Source of the DNA: Microbacterium pseudoresistens
Lineage (GTDB): Bacteria > Actinomycetota > Actinomycetes > Actinomycetales > Microbacteriaceae
Length of the DNA stretch: 64,000 bases
Direction of reading: 5' to 3'
Assembly: GCF_013409745.1 (NCBI RefSeq)
Contig: NZ_JACCBH010000001.1
Span: 1,302,001 to 1,366,000, forward strand
Made by a program: the position numbers and the translations under genes. The notes under the pieces were generated by a model that saw nothing but the letters and a program-made list of their open reading frames with translations, was not told where the DNA came from and made no database searches. Below are positions 1 to 7,753 of this stretch, in pieces (position 1 is the first letter of the stretch; every line of letters starts with the position of its first letter).

Positions 1-176
1 TCGCCGTCGGAGAAACTGGCCACGGTCGGCGCATCGGCCACTGCCGCTGTGAAGGCAGCACCGGGAAGAGGTGAGGGCGGAGCGAGCTGATCAGCACTCT
101 CGCCCGCTGCGCATCCCGTCGCGATCAGCATGACGGCGAGCCCGGCGGCGGCCGACCCGCGTCGCGCACCCCGCAC
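1..176 (-). CDS. Partial lipoprotein, N-terminal part only
   Basis: An open reading frame enters the window on the minus strand from a GTG at 176, with a GGAG ribosome site about nine bases upstream. The first 58 codons are uninterrupted to the window edge. The N-terminus has a basic stretch, a short hydrophobic stretch and a lipobox-like end (LIATGC), followed by a Ser/Pro/Ala-rich linker. This is how a secreted lipoprotein begins. The start lies five bases beyond the stop of the GH172 gene, so the two are very likely co-transcribed. A solute-binding protein or a second secreted glycosidase would both fit, but the functional domain is outside the window. The lipobox -3 residue is Ala rather than Leu, which lowers certainty slightly. 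Confidence 0.6.
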   Translation of the reverse strand, partial: MRGARRGSAAAGLAVMLIATGCAAGESADQLAPPSPLPGAAFTAAVADAPTVASFSDG

Positions 177-181
177 GGCGA

Positions 182-1315
182 TCAGCTCCGCGGTTCGCGC
201 GGCGGCGTGGCGCCGATGTCAGGAACCGGAGCGGTTCCTAGGTGCACCTCCAGTTCGTCCGGCGTCGGTGTCTTGGGGCGCCGGGCGGTGGGACGATCGA
301 GGTAGAACATGGCGGTCGAGGCGATGTCGTCGCGCAGGGGCAGGTAGCGCCATCCGCTGCGCCACCCGAGCGCCTGGATGTCGACCTTGGGGATGCCGGT
401 GGCGAAGTGGATCGGGTCGAGCAGGTGCCAGCGGTACATGCCGAAGCGCTGCTGGCTCACGTACAGCCCGTCGGGGCGGATCACCTGCGGCATCCCGAGA
501 TACGGCGTCGAGAAAGCCGTATATCCCTCGCCGGGAATATCGAAGTTCCACGCACCGCCGAAGTAGTCCTCGGTGCCGGTGCCCGCGATGGTCGGGTAGT
601 CGGTGTCGCCGTCGAGGTAGAACTTGATCTCGCCTTCGCCCCACCACCCGTTGGAGTTCACACCCCAGGCGATGTAGGTGCCGACGTACTGTCCCTGCCC
701 CTCGATGCCCTCCAGGATCACGTGCGGAGTCTTGTCCTCGAGGGGATTGGAGCGACGCCACTGCGCGTGGAAGTACCCGTCGTTCGAGTAGTCCCCGCCG
801 ATCTCGTACGTGACCTGGTAGTACACCCGCACGTCGACGACGGAGGTGTTCTCGATCGTCAGGCGCGCGCCCTCGCGGAACGGCATGGGCCAGTATGAGT
901 TGAAACCGCCGTGCGGGTTGGCGGCGATGGCCTGCGAGTTCACCTGCGCGAACACGCCCCAGCCGTTGCAGAAGAAGTCGCCGTAGGGCACCTCGACGGC
1001 GGGCTCCTCGGAGCCGTCCCAGTACGCGCGCAGCAGCAGCGTGCGCCAGTTGTCGGTGTGCGTCGTGATCCAGATGTGCGTGATCTTGCCGGCGCCCTCG
1101 ATGGACGCCAGCTCGAACGTCTCGCCCGCCTTGATGTCGACGCTGGGCGAGATCTTCCACCCCGGGCCCAGATCACGCGCGCAGTCGGCGCCCGTGCCCT
1201 CGGTGGCGCGCCCGCCGCCTCCGACGGAGCCGTCGAAGTTCTCCGGAGAGATGGATCGGGTCTGCACGGTGCGCAGGGCAGACAGCGAGGCGAGGTCGGA
1301 AGAGGGAAGGCTCAT
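182..1315 (-). CDS. GH172 (DUF2961) family glycoside hydrolase
   Basis: This 377-residue protein matches the DUF2961/GH172 family. Visible family blocks are ITHIWITTHTDNW (~78-90), VPYGDFFCNGWG (~109-120), NGWWGEGEIKF (~222-232) and AGTGTEDYFGGAWNF (~244-258). Glu227/229 and Glu249 lie in the blocks where GH172 enzymes carry their catalytic glutamates. Characterised GH172 enzymes act on alpha-D-fructofuranosides (including difructose anhydride) or on alpha-D-arabinofuranosides. No signal peptide is visible, so an intracellular enzyme acting on an imported oligosaccharide is likely. The gene diverges from a LacI regulator across a LacI-type operator. There is no ribosome site, and the proposed -10 sits only seven bases before the ATG, suggesting a leaderless transcript. 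The isomerase and kinase nearby favour a D-arabinose-type product over fructose, but this is inference. Confidence 0.85.
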   Translation of the reverse strand: MSLPSSDLASLSALRTVQTRSISPENFDGSVGGGGRATEGTGADCARDLGPGWKISPSVDIKAGETFELASIEGAGKITHIWITTHTDNWRTLLLRAYWDGSEEPAVEVPYGDFFCNGWGVFAQVNSQAIAANPHGGFNSYWPMPFREGARLTIENTSVVDVRVYYQVTYEIGGDYSNDGYFHAQWRRSNPLEDKTPHVILEGIEGQGQYVGTYIAWGVNSNGWWGEGEIKFYLDGDTDYPTIAGTGTEDYFGGAWNFDIPGEGYTAFSTPYLGMPQVIRPDGLYVSQQRFGMYRWHLLDPIHFATGIPKVDIQALGWRSGWRYLPLRDDIASTAMFYLDRPTARRPKTPTPDELEVHLGTAPVPDIGATPPREPRS

Positions 1316-1322
1316 GGGTCAC

Positions 1323-1351
1323 ACCGTACTCAGTCGCGAAATCTGTTGCAA
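1323..1351 (-). promoter_or_regulatory. Predicted promoter of the GH172 gene
   Basis: Reading the minus strand, TTGCAA (1351-1346), a 17-base spacer and TACGGT (1328-1323) form a plausible -35/-10 pair. The -35 lies inside the LacI-type operator, so repressor binding would block polymerase. Transcription would begin almost at the ATG at 1315. Confidence 0.45.
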
Positions 1352-1364
1352 TCGATTTCAACAG
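1343..1364. promoter_or_regulatory. LacI-family operator, near-perfect 22-bp palindrome
   Basis: The sequence CTGTTG-CAATCGATTT-CAACAG is palindromic at 20 of 22 positions around the central CGATCG-like AATCGATT core. It lies between the divergent GH172 and LacI genes. The same AATCGATT core recurs in front of the kinase and isomerase genes, so it is most likely the binding site of the LacI protein encoded at 1409. Confidence 0.75.
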
Positions 1365-1408
1365 GATAACCTTGCACCAGGCGTCATCCGATGCCGCCGA
1401 AGGGAACC

Positions 1409-2389
1409 ATGGCGACGATCTATGACGTGGCGCGAGCGGCCGGCGTCTCACCGGCCACGGTCTCTCGCGTGTTCAACGGCGCCAGCGTCTCGGATGAGAA
1501 GGTCGCGGCGGTGCGCCACGCGGCCGGGCAATTGAAGTTCACGCCCAACCGCACGGCCCGCACCCTGCGGCGGCAGAGCTCCGAGGTGATCGCCCTCGTG
1601 ATCCCCGATATCGAGAACCCGTATTTCACCGAGATGGCGCGCGGCGTCGAAGATGTCGCGTCCGAGGCCGGCTATTCGGTCGTGCTGTGCAATTCGGATG
1701 CGCAGCTCGAGAAGGAGGCCACCTATCTGCGGATCGCGGTCGCCGAGCACATGTCGGGCGTCATCCTCGCTGCGGCATCCGATCACTCCGAGATCGCCGA
1801 GCTGACGGCGGCGGGGCGCCCCGTGGTCGCCGTCGACCGCAGCATCGGCGACGACGTCGACGGGGTGGTCATGGCCAACCGCGATGCGGGCCGGGCGGCG
1901 ACCGTGAACCTCATCGAGGCCGGGTACCGGCGCATCGCTCACATCGCAGGCCCCGAGCACATCGAGACGGCTGCCGACCGCGCCGACGGCTGGCGTCGCG
2001 CGCTCGCCGATCACGGTCTCGCGTACGATTCGTCATTGTTGCGATTCTCGACCTTCCGGGTCGACGGCGGGCGAGCCGTGATGGAAGAGCTGCTCGCGCT
2101 GCCCGAACCGCCGGATGCGGTGGTCGCCGGAAACAACCTCATCGGCGTCGGTGCGATCCAGGTGCTCACCGAGCATGGGCTCACCCCGCCCTCCGTGGGC
2201 GTCGCGGTCATCGGCTCGCTGCCGTTCACGACCCTCTCGCCCAGCGTCGTCACCGTCGTACGGCTGCCCGCGCGGCACATGGGTGTCACGGCGGCGCGGA
2301 TGCTGCTGGAGCGCATCGGCGGCGACGATCAGCCGGCGCGCACGGTCGTGCTGCGCGGCGAGATGCAGGCGGCCAGCGTCGCGCGCTGA
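1409..2389 (+). CDS. LacI-family transcriptional regulator
   Basis: A 326-residue repressor of the LacI/GalR family. The N-terminus (MATIYDVARAAGVSPATVSR) is the classical LacI helix-turn-helix, followed by the hinge region (NRTARTLRR) and a periplasmic-binding-protein-like sensor domain (from ~60: VIALVIPDIENPYFTEMARG). I choose ATG 1409 over the upstream ATG 1391 because a GAAGG ribosome site precedes 1409 by five bases and LacI proteins normally begin at this residue. It sits in the middle of the sugar cluster, with operators before the GH172, kinase and isomerase genes. It is therefore probably the local, sugar-relieved repressor, and it may also regulate itself. The ligand is unknown; D-arabinose, D-ribulose or an oligosaccharide are candidates. 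Confidence 0.9.
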   Translation: MATIYDVARAAGVSPATVSRVFNGASVSDEKVAAVRHAAGQLKFTPNRTARTLRRQSSEVIALVIPDIENPYFTEMARGVEDVASEAGYSVVLCNSDAQLEKEATYLRIAVAEHMSGVILAAASDHSEIAELTAAGRPVVAVDRSIGDDVDGVVMANRDAGRAATVNLIEAGYRRIAHIAGPEHIETAADRADGWRRALADHGLAYDSSLLRFSTFRVDGGRAVMEELLALPEPPDAVVAGNNLIGVGAIQVLTEHGLTPPSVGVAVIGSLPFTTLSPSVVTVVRLPARHMGVTAARMLLERIGGDDQPARTVVLRGEMQAASVAR

Positions 2390-2523
2390 GCCTCCGCGCG
2401 GCGTCCCGCCTCGCGCCTCCGGCGCGGCGCTTCGGCCCACCGCACACCCGCGAGACGACAACTGCGTTCCGAGACCGTGTGTGGATATCGCTGTTTCGGG
2501 ACGGAGTCGTCGCCTCGCGGCCA

Positions 2524-2552
2524 TTGCGAGTGAAATCGATTTCGCCTAGCGT
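2524..2552 (+). promoter_or_regulatory. Promoter with embedded LacI operator, upstream of the FGGY kinase
   Basis: TTGCGA (2524-2529), a 17-base spacer and TAGCGT (2547-2552) form a -35/-10 pair. The spacer holds a perfect palindrome, GAAATCGATTTC (2532-2543), with the same core as the other operators in the cluster. The isomerase promoter has the same architecture, which strongly supports both calls. Confidence 0.7.
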
Positions 2553-2587
2553 GGATCGCACGCGGAACCCAGGCTCGAGGAGGACCG

Positions 2588-4099
2588 GTGCGGTGCACGA
2601 TCGGTGTCGACATCGGCACGTCCAGCAGCAAGGGCGTGCTTGTCTCCGAGCACGGCGAGATCATCGCCCAGTCGGTGCGCGAGCACGAGGTGCAGCGCCC
2701 GCACACGGGATGGGTCGAGATGGACGGCACGATCTGGTGGGATGAGTTCGTCGCGATCGTGCGTGATCTGCTCGCCGCACCGGATGCCTCCGGCGCCGAG
2801 GTCGCGGCCGTCGGCGTGAGCGGCATGGGCCCGTGCGTGCTGCTCGCCGATGACGACGACGTGCCGGTGCGCCCGGCCATCCTCTACGGCGTCGACACGC
2901 GCTCGACGGCGCAGATCGCGCGGATGACCGACGAGCTCGGTGTCGACGAGATCACCCGCGTGGGCGGATCCACCCTCACCTCGCAGGCCGGTGGGGCGAA
3001 GATCGCCTGGATCGCCGACGAGGAGCCGGATGCGTACGCCAAGGCCCAGCGCCTCTTCATGCCGGCATCCTGGCTCGCCCGTCATCTCACCGGCGCCTAC
3101 GTGCTCGACCACCAATCCGCGAGCCAGACCTCGCCGCTCTACGACATCGAGAACGAGACCTGGTACGAGCCGTGGTGGCAGCAGTACGCGGGCGGGTTGG
3201 AGCAGCCGCGGCTGACCTGGGCCGGCGAGATCGCCGGCGAGGTCACTCAAGAGGCGGCCGTGGCCACCGGCATCCCGGCCGGTACCCCCGTCATCACCGG
3301 CACGATCGACGCCTGGACCGAGGCGGTCAGCGTCGGCGCGCACGGTCCGGGCGATCTCATGCTCATGTACGGCACGACGATGTTCCTCATCGCGACCGGC
3401 GAGCAGACGTTGCGCACTCCCTCGATGTGGACCACTGCGGGTGCCTTCGCGGGCACCCGCAACCTTGCCGGTGGGCTGTCCACCTCCGGCGCGCTCACCG
3501 CATGGCTCAAAGACCTCACCGGCGCCGACTACCCGCAGCTGCTCGCCGAGGCCGAAGAGTCGGGTCCCGGTGCGCGCGGGCTGCTGATGCTGCCGTACTT
3601 CGCGGGCGAGCGCACGCCCATCCAGGATCCGGATGCGCGCGGCGTGATCGCGGGGCTCACCCTGGAGCACGGGCGCGGCGACCTGTACCGCGCGGCGCTG
3701 GAGGCGACCGCGCTCGGGGTGCGGCACAACGTCGAGACGATGCGGGCGGCCGGCGCCGACATCCGCCGGATCGTCGCCGTGGGCGGCGGCACGCAGGGGC
3801 GGCTGTGGCTGCAGATCGTCTCGGACATCACGGGGCTCGTGCAGGAGGTGCCGCAGACGACGATCGGCGCGAGCTACGGCGCCGCGTTCCTCGCCGCCGG
3901 CGCGGTGGCCGGGGATGCCGCGCCCGACATCGAGGACTGGAATCCCGTGGTCGAGACGATCGAGCCGACCCCGGAGCACCGCGCGATGTCCGACGAGCTC
4001 TTCGACCGCTACGTGCGCCTGTACGAGGGCACGCGCGAGGTCGTGCACGAGCTCGCCGTCGAGCAAAGAGCTACGGTGCGATCAGTCTCACCGCGATGA
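2588..4099 (+). CDS. FGGY-family carbohydrate kinase (xylulokinase/ribulokinase-like)
   Basis: A 503-residue kinase of the FGGY family, which phosphorylates pentuloses and related sugars with ATP in the cytoplasm. The N-terminal phosphate-binding loop IGVDIGTSSSKGVLVS (~4-20), the middle segment GTIDAWTEAVSVGAHGPGDL and the C-terminal nucleotide-binding signature VAVGGGTQGRLWLQI (~397-411) are visible. Start is GTG 2588 behind an AGGAGG site. It has its own LacI-regulated promoter, and the isomerase gene follows 218 bases downstream under a matching promoter. With an L-fucose/D-arabinose-type isomerase next door, the likely substrate is D-ribulose or L-fuculose. Xylulose cannot be excluded because FGGY subfamilies are hard to separate by eye. 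Confidence 0.9.
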   Translation: MRCTIGVDIGTSSSKGVLVSEHGEIIAQSVREHEVQRPHTGWVEMDGTIWWDEFVAIVRDLLAAPDASGAEVAAVGVSGMGPCVLLADDDDVPVRPAILYGVDTRSTAQIARMTDELGVDEITRVGGSTLTSQAGGAKIAWIADEEPDAYAKAQRLFMPASWLARHLTGAYVLDHQSASQTSPLYDIENETWYEPWWQQYAGGLEQPRLTWAGEIAGEVTQEAAVATGIPAGTPVITGTIDAWTEAVSVGAHGPGDLMLMYGTTMFLIATGEQTLRTPSMWTTAGAFAGTRNLAGGLSTSGALTAWLKDLTGADYPQLLAEAEESGPGARGLLMLPYFAGERTPIQDPDARGVIAGLTLEHGRGDLYRAALEATALGVRHNVETMRAAGADIRRIVAVGGGTQGRLWLQIVSDITGLVQEVPQTTIGASYGAAFLAAGAVAGDAAPDIEDWNPVVETIEPTPEHRAMSDELFDRYVRLYEGTREVVHELAVEQRATVRSVSPR

Positions 4100-4187
4100 G
4101 TCTCACCGCGCCGGACGAGTCCACCGCCGTCGATTCGCAGCGGGTCACCAGCCGCCGCTTCGCCTGACCGCCGCCTCACACAACCGA

Positions 4188-4203
4188 CGGGAATCGATTG
4201 CAT
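4188..4203. promoter_or_regulatory. Possible auxiliary LacI half-operator
   Basis: The core AATCGATT followed by GCA (4192-4202) matches one half of the operator at 1343-1364. The other half is degenerate. It lies about 60 bases upstream of the isomerase operator and could give cooperative or looped binding. Confidence 0.4.
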
Positions 4204-4249
4204 CCGCGTACCACGGATGCGCGACCCACCGCGCGACAATGCACGGCTC

Positions 4250-4278
4250 TTGCGCATGAAATCGATTTCGTTTAGCGT
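4250..4278 (+). promoter_or_regulatory. Promoter with embedded LacI operator, upstream of the isomerase
   Basis: TTGCGC (4250-4255), a 17-base spacer and TAGCGT (4273-4278) form the promoter. The perfect palindrome GAAATCGATTTC (4258-4269) sits in the spacer, exactly as in the kinase promoter. Confidence 0.7.
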
Positions 4279-4317
4279 GACACACGGGTATCGAGGTCAC
4301 CCACCACCGGAGGAATC

Positions 4318-5949
4318 ATGAGCTACACCCTTCCCGCACCGTCGGTGCGTCCCGCATCCGCGCCGAAGACGGCGTACCTGATCACCTCCGGCGACCTCCG
4401 GGAGTCGGCGAACGTCGCCGGCTGGCCGGTGCAGGAGGCCACCGAGGCGGCCGTGACCGCCGCGATGGAGGGGCTCGGCTGGTCGGTCGTGCGGCCGTTC
4501 GACGTCGACCCGGAGCGCGGGCACGGTTACATCCGCAGCCAGCGGATGGGCATGGAGGTGTTCAAGAACATCCCGGTGGACGCGCCGCTCATCGTCGCCA
4601 CGGCGAACTGGCAGTATTCGCACCACGTGCTCGCGGGCCTGCGCACGCACCAGGGCCCGATCCTCACCACGGCCAACTTCGCGCCTGACTGGCCCGGTCT
4701 GGTGGGCCTGCTCGGCCTCAACGCCGGCCTGACCAAGATGGGCAAGGACTACTCGACGATCTGGTCGGTCGACTTCACCGACGACTGGTTCCGCAAGGGA
4801 CTGAAGGAGTGGATCGACACCGGCCGCATCACGCACGACCAGTCGCACGTGCGCGCCCTTCCCGCCCTTCCGGACAGCCCCGAGAAGGAGCTGGGTGAGG
4901 CGCTGGCCGCCCAGCTGCTCGCGGACAAGGCCATCATCGGCGTCTTCGACGAGGGCTGCATGGGCATGTACAACGCGATCTTCGACGACGAGCTGCTCAA
5001 CGGCACCGGCATCTACAAGGAGCGGCTGTCGCAGTCCGCGCTGTACGCCGAGATGCTCGAGGTCTCCGAAGAGGAGGCGGATGCCGCCCACGACTGGCTC
5101 GTCGACCGCGGCATGACGTTCAAGTACGGCGAGGATGGGGCCACCGAGCTCACCCGCGACCAGGTGCAGTGGCAGATGAAGATGTACATCGCCGCCCTGC
5201 GCATCGCCGACGACTTCGGACTGGACGCCGTGGGCATCCAGTACCAGCAGGGGCTGAAGGACCTCGTGCCCGCATCCGACCTCGCCGAGGGCATCCTCAA
5301 CTCCACCGAGCGTCCTCCGGTCACCTCGCGCGACGGCTCGCGCATCCTGCACGAGGGACTCGCCTTCCCCCACTTCAACGAGGCCGACGAGGGCGTCGCG
5401 GTGGATGCGCTGGTCACCGACCGGGTGTGGCGCGCGATGGGCCTCGTGCCCGACAACACGCTGCACGACGTGCGCTGGGGCGAGGATTATGACGGCCGGT
5501 TCGTGTGGGTCTACGAGATCTCCGGATCCGTCCCCGCCTCGCACCTGGGCGGATGGGACAAGGCCGAGGGCTGGCGGCAGGGGCATGTGTTCTTCCCCGC
5601 CGGCGGCGCCACGATCAACGGCGTCTCCAAGCCCGGCGAAGTGGTGCTCTCGCGCATCTTCATCGCCGACGGCGTGCTGCAGGCCGACGTGTTCCGCGGA
5701 TCCGTCGTCGAACTGCCGGAGGAGGAGACACAGCGCCGCAAGGACGCCACGAACCCCGAGTGGCCGATCGCGCACGTCGTGCTGCACGGCCAGACACGCG
5801 ATCAGTTCATGGCGCGGCACAAGGCCAACCACGCCCAGCTCGTCTATGCGCCGGACGCTGAGACCGCCGACAAGGCCCTCGTCGCCAAGGCCGCGATGCT
5901 GGCGGGCATGGGCATCCGGGTCAATCTGGTCGGCGACGTGAACCTCTGA
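4318..5949 (+). CDS. L-fucose/L-arabinose isomerase-family protein
   Basis: A 543-residue protein resembling the L-fucose/L-arabinose isomerase superfamily, manganese-dependent aldose-ketose isomerases; L-fucose isomerases also interconvert D-arabinose and D-ribulose. Blocks supporting this include KTAYLITSGDLRESANVAGWPVQ near the N-terminus, VFDEGCMGMYNAIFDDELLN (~210-230) and GIQYQQGLKDLVPASDLAEG (~307-326), plus a C-terminal beta-rich part. The length is slightly under the ~590 residues of E. coli FucI. ATG 4318 follows a GGAGGA site. It is controlled by the same operator type as the kinase. The natural reading is isomerase followed by kinase, giving D-ribulose-5-phosphate or L-fuculose-1-phosphate. 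I could not verify the metal ligands by alignment. Confidence 0.75.
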   Translation: MSYTLPAPSVRPASAPKTAYLITSGDLRESANVAGWPVQEATEAAVTAAMEGLGWSVVRPFDVDPERGHGYIRSQRMGMEVFKNIPVDAPLIVATANWQYSHHVLAGLRTHQGPILTTANFAPDWPGLVGLLGLNAGLTKMGKDYSTIWSVDFTDDWFRKGLKEWIDTGRITHDQSHVRALPALPDSPEKELGEALAAQLLADKAIIGVFDEGCMGMYNAIFDDELLNGTGIYKERLSQSALYAEMLEVSEEEADAAHDWLVDRGMTFKYGEDGATELTRDQVQWQMKMYIAALRIADDFGLDAVGIQYQQGLKDLVPASDLAEGILNSTERPPVTSRDGSRILHEGLAFPHFNEADEGVAVDALVTDRVWRAMGLVPDNTLHDVRWGEDYDGRFVWVYEISGSVPASHLGGWDKAEGWRQGHVFFPAGGATINGVSKPGEVVLSRIFIADGVLQADVFRGSVVELPEEETQRRKDATNPEWPIAHVVLHGQTRDQFMARHKANHAQLVYAPDAETADKALVAKAAMLAGMGIRVNLVGDVNL

Positions 5950-5963
5950 CACGGGCGTCGGTT

Positions 5964-6027
5964 GAGAAACACCGTTCTGCGCGAGAAACCACGGCGTACA
6001 GAGTTTCTCGCGCAGAACGTGGTTTCC
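5964..6027. repeat. Long perfect-stem palindrome between convergent genes (REP-like or terminator)
   Basis: The 16-base arms GTTCTGCGCGAGAAAC (5974-5989) and their exact complement (6003-6018) flank a 13-base loop. A further imperfect GAGAAAC/GTTTCC pairing extends the structure on both sides. It lies 14 bases after the isomerase stop and before the end of mgtE, so it can terminate transcription from both directions. The internal duplication of GAGAAAC suggests a dispersed intergenic repeat. Confidence 0.65.
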
Positions 6028-6069
6028 GGGGGCGCTGGCACCCTGCCCCGGCCGCTCCGCCCAGCGCCC

Positions 6070-7434
6070 TCAGATCCCGAGCACGGTGCGGGCGATGAGG
6101 AAGTAGATGATCAGGCCCGTCGCATCCACGAACGTGCTGATGAAGGGGTTGGAGAACACGGCAGGATCGACGCGGATGGCGCGGGCGGCGAGCGGCTTGA
6201 CCCCGCCGACGGATGCGGCGAAGGTGCACAGCGCCACGAGCGTCAGGGCGATGATGAGCCCGATGTGCCAGTCGTACACGAGCGTCGCGACGGCGCCGCC
6301 CAGCAGTCCGAGGAGCAGTCCGAGGCTCAGCCCCACCTGCAGCTCGCGCGCCAGCACGCGCCACACGTCGCGGGCGCGCACCTCGCCGACGGCCAGCGCG
6401 CGGGTGACGGTCGTCGCCGCCTGGTTCCCCGTGTTTCCGCCGGTGCCGATCAGCAGCGGCACGAACAGCGCGAGCATCGTCACCTTCTCCAGCGTCGACT
6501 CGAAGCCCTCCAGCACCTGCACCGTGAGGGTGGCGCCCAGCGCCAGCACGAGCAGCCACACCACCCGCGAGCGCACGAGCCGGCGGATCGGGGTGGACAG
6601 GTACGGGCGGCTCAGCGGCTCCACGCCGCCCTGGCGCGCGGAGTCCTCGCGCTCCTCGCGGGTGAGGATGCGCACGGCGTCGTCGATGGTGAGGATGCCG
6701 ACCAGTCGCCGTTCGCTGTCGACCACGGGCACCGCGAGCACGCCCAGCTCCGTCACCTCGCGCACCGCCGGCTCGGTGTCGGCATCGGCGTCGACGGTGT
6801 GCGCGTCCTCCATGATCTCGGCGACCAGCGCATCCGGTGCGGCGCGCAGCAGGTCGCGCAGGCTCACCACGCCCACCACGCGGCGGGAGCCGTCGGTGAC
6901 CGGCAGCGTGTACACGGTCTCGGCGTCGTCGATGCGCGAGCGCACGCGCTCGATCGACTGCGCCGCGGTGAACTCGGGATGCGTCGTGACGTACTCCGGG
7001 CTCATCCGGCGGCCGATGGCGTCGCGCGGGTAGCCGAGCACAGCGGCGGTCAGGTCACGCTCGTGCACGGGCAGTCCGCGCAGCAGGCGCGGCGCGACGG
7101 AGGCGGGCAGCTCGTCGAGCAGCCAGACGCGGTCGTCGGGGTCGAGCTCGGCGAACAGGGCTGCGATCTCGGCGTCCTGCAGGCCGTGCACGAGGTCGCC
7201 CTGCAGCTCCGGGGCGAGCTCCTCGAACACCTCGAGCGCGCGCTGCTTGGGCAGCAGGCGGTAGGCGATCGCGCATTGGCGCGGGGGAAGACGGTCCAGG
7301 AGCTGCACGACGTGCCGCGCGGGCGCATCCGCGAGAAGACCGGAGACGGCGGCGAGGTCGCGATGGCCGAGGGCCTGTTCGACGTCGTCGACGAGGGTGT
7401 CGACGGGGGCGGGCGTGGCGATCTCAGGAGTCAT
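6070..7434 (-). CDS. mgtE: Magnesium transporter MgtE
   Basis: A 454-residue protein with the MgtE plan. It has an N-terminal helical domain (~20-130, with FAELDPDDRVWLLDELP), a pair of CBS domains (~135-260, e.g. VTDGSRRVVGVVSLRDLLRA and VVDSERRLVGILTIDDAV), a connecting helix and about five membrane segments at the C-terminus. The pore region contains GNTGNQAATTVTRALAVGEV. MgtE carries Mg2+ across the cytoplasmic membrane and is gated by cytosolic Mg2+ through the N and CBS domains. It stands alone, convergent with the isomerase. No M-box riboswitch could be recognised in its leader. Confidence 0.93.
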   Translation of the reverse strand: MTPEIATPAPVDTLVDDVEQALGHRDLAAVSGLLADAPARHVVQLLDRLPPRQCAIAYRLLPKQRALEVFEELAPELQGDLVHGLQDAEIAALFAELDPDDRVWLLDELPASVAPRLLRGLPVHERDLTAAVLGYPRDAIGRRMSPEYVTTHPEFTAAQSIERVRSRIDDAETVYTLPVTDGSRRVVGVVSLRDLLRAAPDALVAEIMEDAHTVDADADTEPAVREVTELGVLAVPVVDSERRLVGILTIDDAVRILTREEREDSARQGGVEPLSRPYLSTPIRRLVRSRVVWLLVLALGATLTVQVLEGFESTLEKVTMLALFVPLLIGTGGNTGNQAATTVTRALAVGEVRARDVWRVLARELQVGLSLGLLLGLLGGAVATLVYDWHIGLIIALTLVALCTFAASVGGVKPLAARAIRVDPAVFSNPFISTFVDATGLIIYFLIARTVLGI

Positions 7435-7726
7435 GGCAGAGCCTCCTCGCCGCCGGTGTTCGGCGGCGCAGACGGGCCGGACGCGCGCAGATGTGGGGCG
7501 CGTCGTCGGCGGAAGACGGACGGATCGGCCAGATCTGACGGATCAGTCAGTGCGCGCGGCGAGGATCCGCGGTCGGGTGTGCGACCGGAGCGGGTCAGCG
7601 TGTCGCGGCGAGGCCGGCGGGCGAAGGGCGACTATGACCGGACATGCGTCCACCACCTCGCTCTCCTCACTCGGCCGCTCAAGCGGCGGGGCCTTCCTCA
7701 ACGGGCCGCCGACGCGGCGAAGGCTC
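7435..7726. other. Non-coding stretch upstream of mgtE
   Basis: No reading frame here is convincing. The clearest structure is CTGAC-N6-GTCAG (7535-7550), a possible regulator site about 100 bases upstream of the mgtE start. A short hairpin GCCGC-TCAA-GCGGC lies at 7674-7687. I see no riboswitch consensus. Confidence 0.3.
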
Positions 7727-7741
7727 GGCCCATCAAGGGCC
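7727..7741 (-). terminator. Hairpin downstream of the 7754-8344 gene
   Basis: GGCCC-ATCAA-GGGCC forms a short GC-rich hairpin 13 bases beyond the stop of the minus-strand gene. There is no U-tract, which is usual in high-GC actinobacteria. Confidence 0.4.
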
Positions 7742-7753
7742 TCTGCCAACCTA

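Noticed and set aside
7435-7753. Mg2+ riboswitch (M-box) in the mgtE leader
   Set aside because: I could not find the conserved M-box blocks. Only short inverted repeats are visible.
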